From Euryarchaeota archaeon UBA39 (GTDB taxonomy: Archaea; Thermoplasmatota; Poseidoniia; Poseidoniales; Thalassarchaeaceae), in the NCBI GenBank assembly GCA_002503045.1, contig DAQW01000130.1:1-7822 (forward strand): a stretch of DNA of 7,822 bases. Direction: 5' to 3'. Below are positions 6,512-7,822 of this stretch, one piece after another; positions within the stretch are counted from its first letter, which is position 1; each line of letters starts with the position of its first letter. A program made the position numbers and the translations under genes. A model generated the notes under the pieces. The model was not told the DNA's origin. It saw only the letters and a program-made list of their open reading frames with translations, and made no database searches.

Positions 6512-7513
6512 ATGGGGGCTGTGGACAAAGATGTCGATTCGCTGGCATCCAAATCCGATGAAAGTGAGAAGATTAGAAACTCAGCAAAAACTGTTATCGA
6601 AACTTGTATGCAATTAAGAGGGCATGAAAATCTATTAATTATCACTGACCCAAATACAGCAGAAATAGGACAAGCACTGTACGAAGCAGGTTCACAAGTT
6701 TCAGATCGAGTTCTAATGGTAATGATGCCTAGTACCCATCGACACGGGCAAGAACCTCCTGCTCCAGTTGCGGACCTTATGAGAAGACAACATGTTGTAA
6801 TTGCTGCAACGAGATATTCTCTTACCCATACTAGAGCGAGATTGATTTCTTCAAAGGATGGTGCGAGAATCGCAACTATGCCAGGAGTAACCCGCTCAAT
6901 GTTTATTGAAGGGGGAATGACAACGGATTTCGATACTTTACAAAGCAATATCGCTAGCATGGCAAGAATTCTAAGAAAGCATAGAAATGTAATTATTTCA
7001 AATCAAGAAGGCGAATCATTAGAAATGGCAATAGCAGGAAGATGGAATCTAGAAGATAATGGAATTTGTAATCGTCCGGGACAAGTTACCAATCTACCTG
7101 CAGGAAAAATATTTGCTGAAATAAAACCAGAAAGCGTTAGTGGAGTGATCAAAATCAATGGTACATGGGATTCTATATCCGTCTCTGAACCAATTAGTAT
7201 CGTCATTGATGAAGGAAATATAGTTGATATTCAAGCATCTAATGAGGGCGTGTTGAATGACCAAATCATGGAATTCATCGATGAACGAATGGATTCAATA
7301 AAAATAATCGAATTCGGCTTTGGAATGAATCCAAAAGCAAGAATTTCGGGCAGTGCTCTTGAAGATGAAAAGGTACTAGGAAGTTGTTACATCGTCCTTC
7401 AACAACCTGCAACTAGACGAACTCATGAAGTTAGAGCTACGGGAATCATAACCAATTCAACCGTATCTCTTGGAGATTACAACCTAATTGAAAATGGTCA
7501 GTTCAGAGAATAA
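6512..7513 (+). CDS. M29/NicX-like aminopeptidase-family protein, metal site altered
   Basis: A 333-residue protein resembling the family of M29 (AmpS/AmpT-type) aminopeptidases and NicX-like ring-cleaving dioxygenases. Visible family motifs are: ENLLIITDPNTAEIGQAL (39-56); HGQEPPAPV (78-86); SLTHTRAR (103-110); GARIATMPGVT (117-127); NLPAGKIFAEI (194-204); EFGFGMNP (267-274); and EDEKVLGSCYIVL (284-296). As I recall the family, the last motif normally continues as GTVHIALG, and an HxD follows nearer the C-terminus (as in IHIDGVV); the His residues and the Asp bind the metal. Here the first His is Tyr293, and the segment matching HxD reads VRATGII, with Arg308 and Thr310 at the His and Asp places. 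The two Glu-containing motifs are kept. The fold is clear, but activity as a peptidase or dioxygenase is doubtful. It is cytosolic by appearance, divergent from the beta-propeller gene and stop-to-stop with the zinc-ribbon gene. Confidence 0.8.
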   Translation: MGAVDKDVDSLASKSDESEKIRNSAKTVIETCMQLRGHENLLIITDPNTAEIGQALYEAGSQVSDRVLMVMMPSTHRHGQEPPAPVADLMRRQHVVIAATRYSLTHTRARLISSKDGARIATMPGVTRSMFIEGGMTTDFDTLQSNIASMARILRKHRNVIISNQEGESLEMAIAGRWNLEDNGICNRPGQVTNLPAGKIFAEIKPESVSGVIKINGTWDSISVSEPISIVIDEGNIVDIQASNEGVLNDQIMEFIDERMDSIKIIEFGFGMNPKARISGSALEDEKVLGSCYIVLQQPATRRTHEVRATGIITNSTVSLGDYNLIENGQFRE

Positions 7514-7822
7514 TCATATCAAAATGTTTGAACATACTGGACAATGACGCCAATGATGTTCTACACCAATCCCACATGATGCACAATAAACTCCAGTCTG
7601 TATTGAGGATCGAATACCTGGGAAGCCCCCACCTCTAACCTTTCCAGTTCCTGCCGGGCGAGGGGTAGGAGTAGAGGGGTTAATTCCTCCAAATGTTGGT
7701 TGACCTTGTGGAATAGTTCCGAAAGATGGATTTGGTGAAGCTCCGAAAGAAGGAGCAGAAGGAGAAGTTCTAGCAGACCCTATTGGGGCCCTTGTAGGAG
7801 CAAGTACTGAAGGAGAAGGGAC
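7514..7822 (-). CDS. Zinc-ribbon protein with Pro/Ser/Gly-rich linker, C-terminal fragment
   Basis: An open frame enters from the right edge on the minus strand and stops at TGA (7514-7516); the N-terminus is outside the window. The 102 visible residues fall in two parts. Residues 1-60 are low complexity (Pro, Ser, Gly, Ala, Thr) with repeats APSFG, NPSFG and QPTFG (near 23-27, 31-35, 41-45). Residues 78-102 form a terminal zinc ribbon with CASC (80-83) and CPVC (94-97) separated by GIGVEHHWRH. Two CxxC pairs ten residues apart, ending at the C-terminus, are the classic layout of a small archaeal treble-clef or zinc-ribbon tail. The linker suggests a flexible tether joining the ribbon to an upstream domain that cannot be seen here. 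The absence of stops over 103 codons and the sensible CxxC spacing support real coding. Function unknown. Its stop touches the stop of the M29-like gene. Confidence 0.8.
   Translation of the reverse strand, partial: VPSPSVLAPTRAPIGSARTSPSAPSFGASPNPSFGTIPQGQPTFGGINPSTPTPRPAGTGKVRGGGFPGIRSSIQTGVYCASCGIGVEHHWRHCPVCSNILI

Noticed and set aside
6457..6960. 167-codon open frame on the minus strand
   Set aside because: It lies opposite the M29-like gene, whose family motifs are clear; the translation has no recognisable domain and no good start context.

Overview
The window looks like a piece of a planktonic archaeal genome, most likely Marine Group II/III Euryarchaeota (Poseidoniales-like, Thermoplasmatota). 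The grounds are a recombinase of the archaeal RadA type, an archaeal-style initiator tRNA-Met (A1:U72, three G:C pairs next to the anticodon loop), archaeal TATA-like boxes, large acidic secreted lipoproteins with an LSGC lipobox, moderate-to-low GC and very tight gene packing. The placement is inferred from protein character; no marker gene search was possible.

Layout, left to right: (1) the C-terminal end of an M3-family oligoendopeptidase (PepF-like), + strand, running in from the left edge; (2) radA, - strand, whose stop codon abuts the peptidase stop with no base between; (3) a 161-bp gap with the radA promoter and a strong hairpin over the end of the next gene; (4) a 250-residue secreted lipoprotein of unknown function, - strand; (5) an initiator tRNA-Met with encoded CCA, - strand, flanked on both sides by TCGA-ended inverted repeats; (6) a dihydroorotase (pyrC), + strand; (7) a large secreted beta-propeller lipoprotein (PF09826-like), - strand; (8) a divergently transcribed M29/NicX-like protein, + strand, which seems to have lost the usual metal ligands; (9) the C-terminal part of a protein on the - strand made of a Pro/Ser/Gly-rich linker with PSFG-type repeats and a terminal four-cysteine zinc ribbon, again abutting its neighbour stop-to-stop.

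The genes do not form one operon. Strands alternate, several genes have their own promoter, and the functions are mixed: protein and peptide breakdown, recombination, translation initiation, pyrimidine synthesis and cell-surface proteins. I see no CRISPR array, transposon, phage gene, toxin-antitoxin pair or defence system. I do not think the window holds a new multi-gene system. The items most worth a second look are the ligand-poor M29-like protein, the zinc-ribbon gene cut off by the right edge, the inverted repeats around the tRNA, and the two zero-gap convergent gene pairs.
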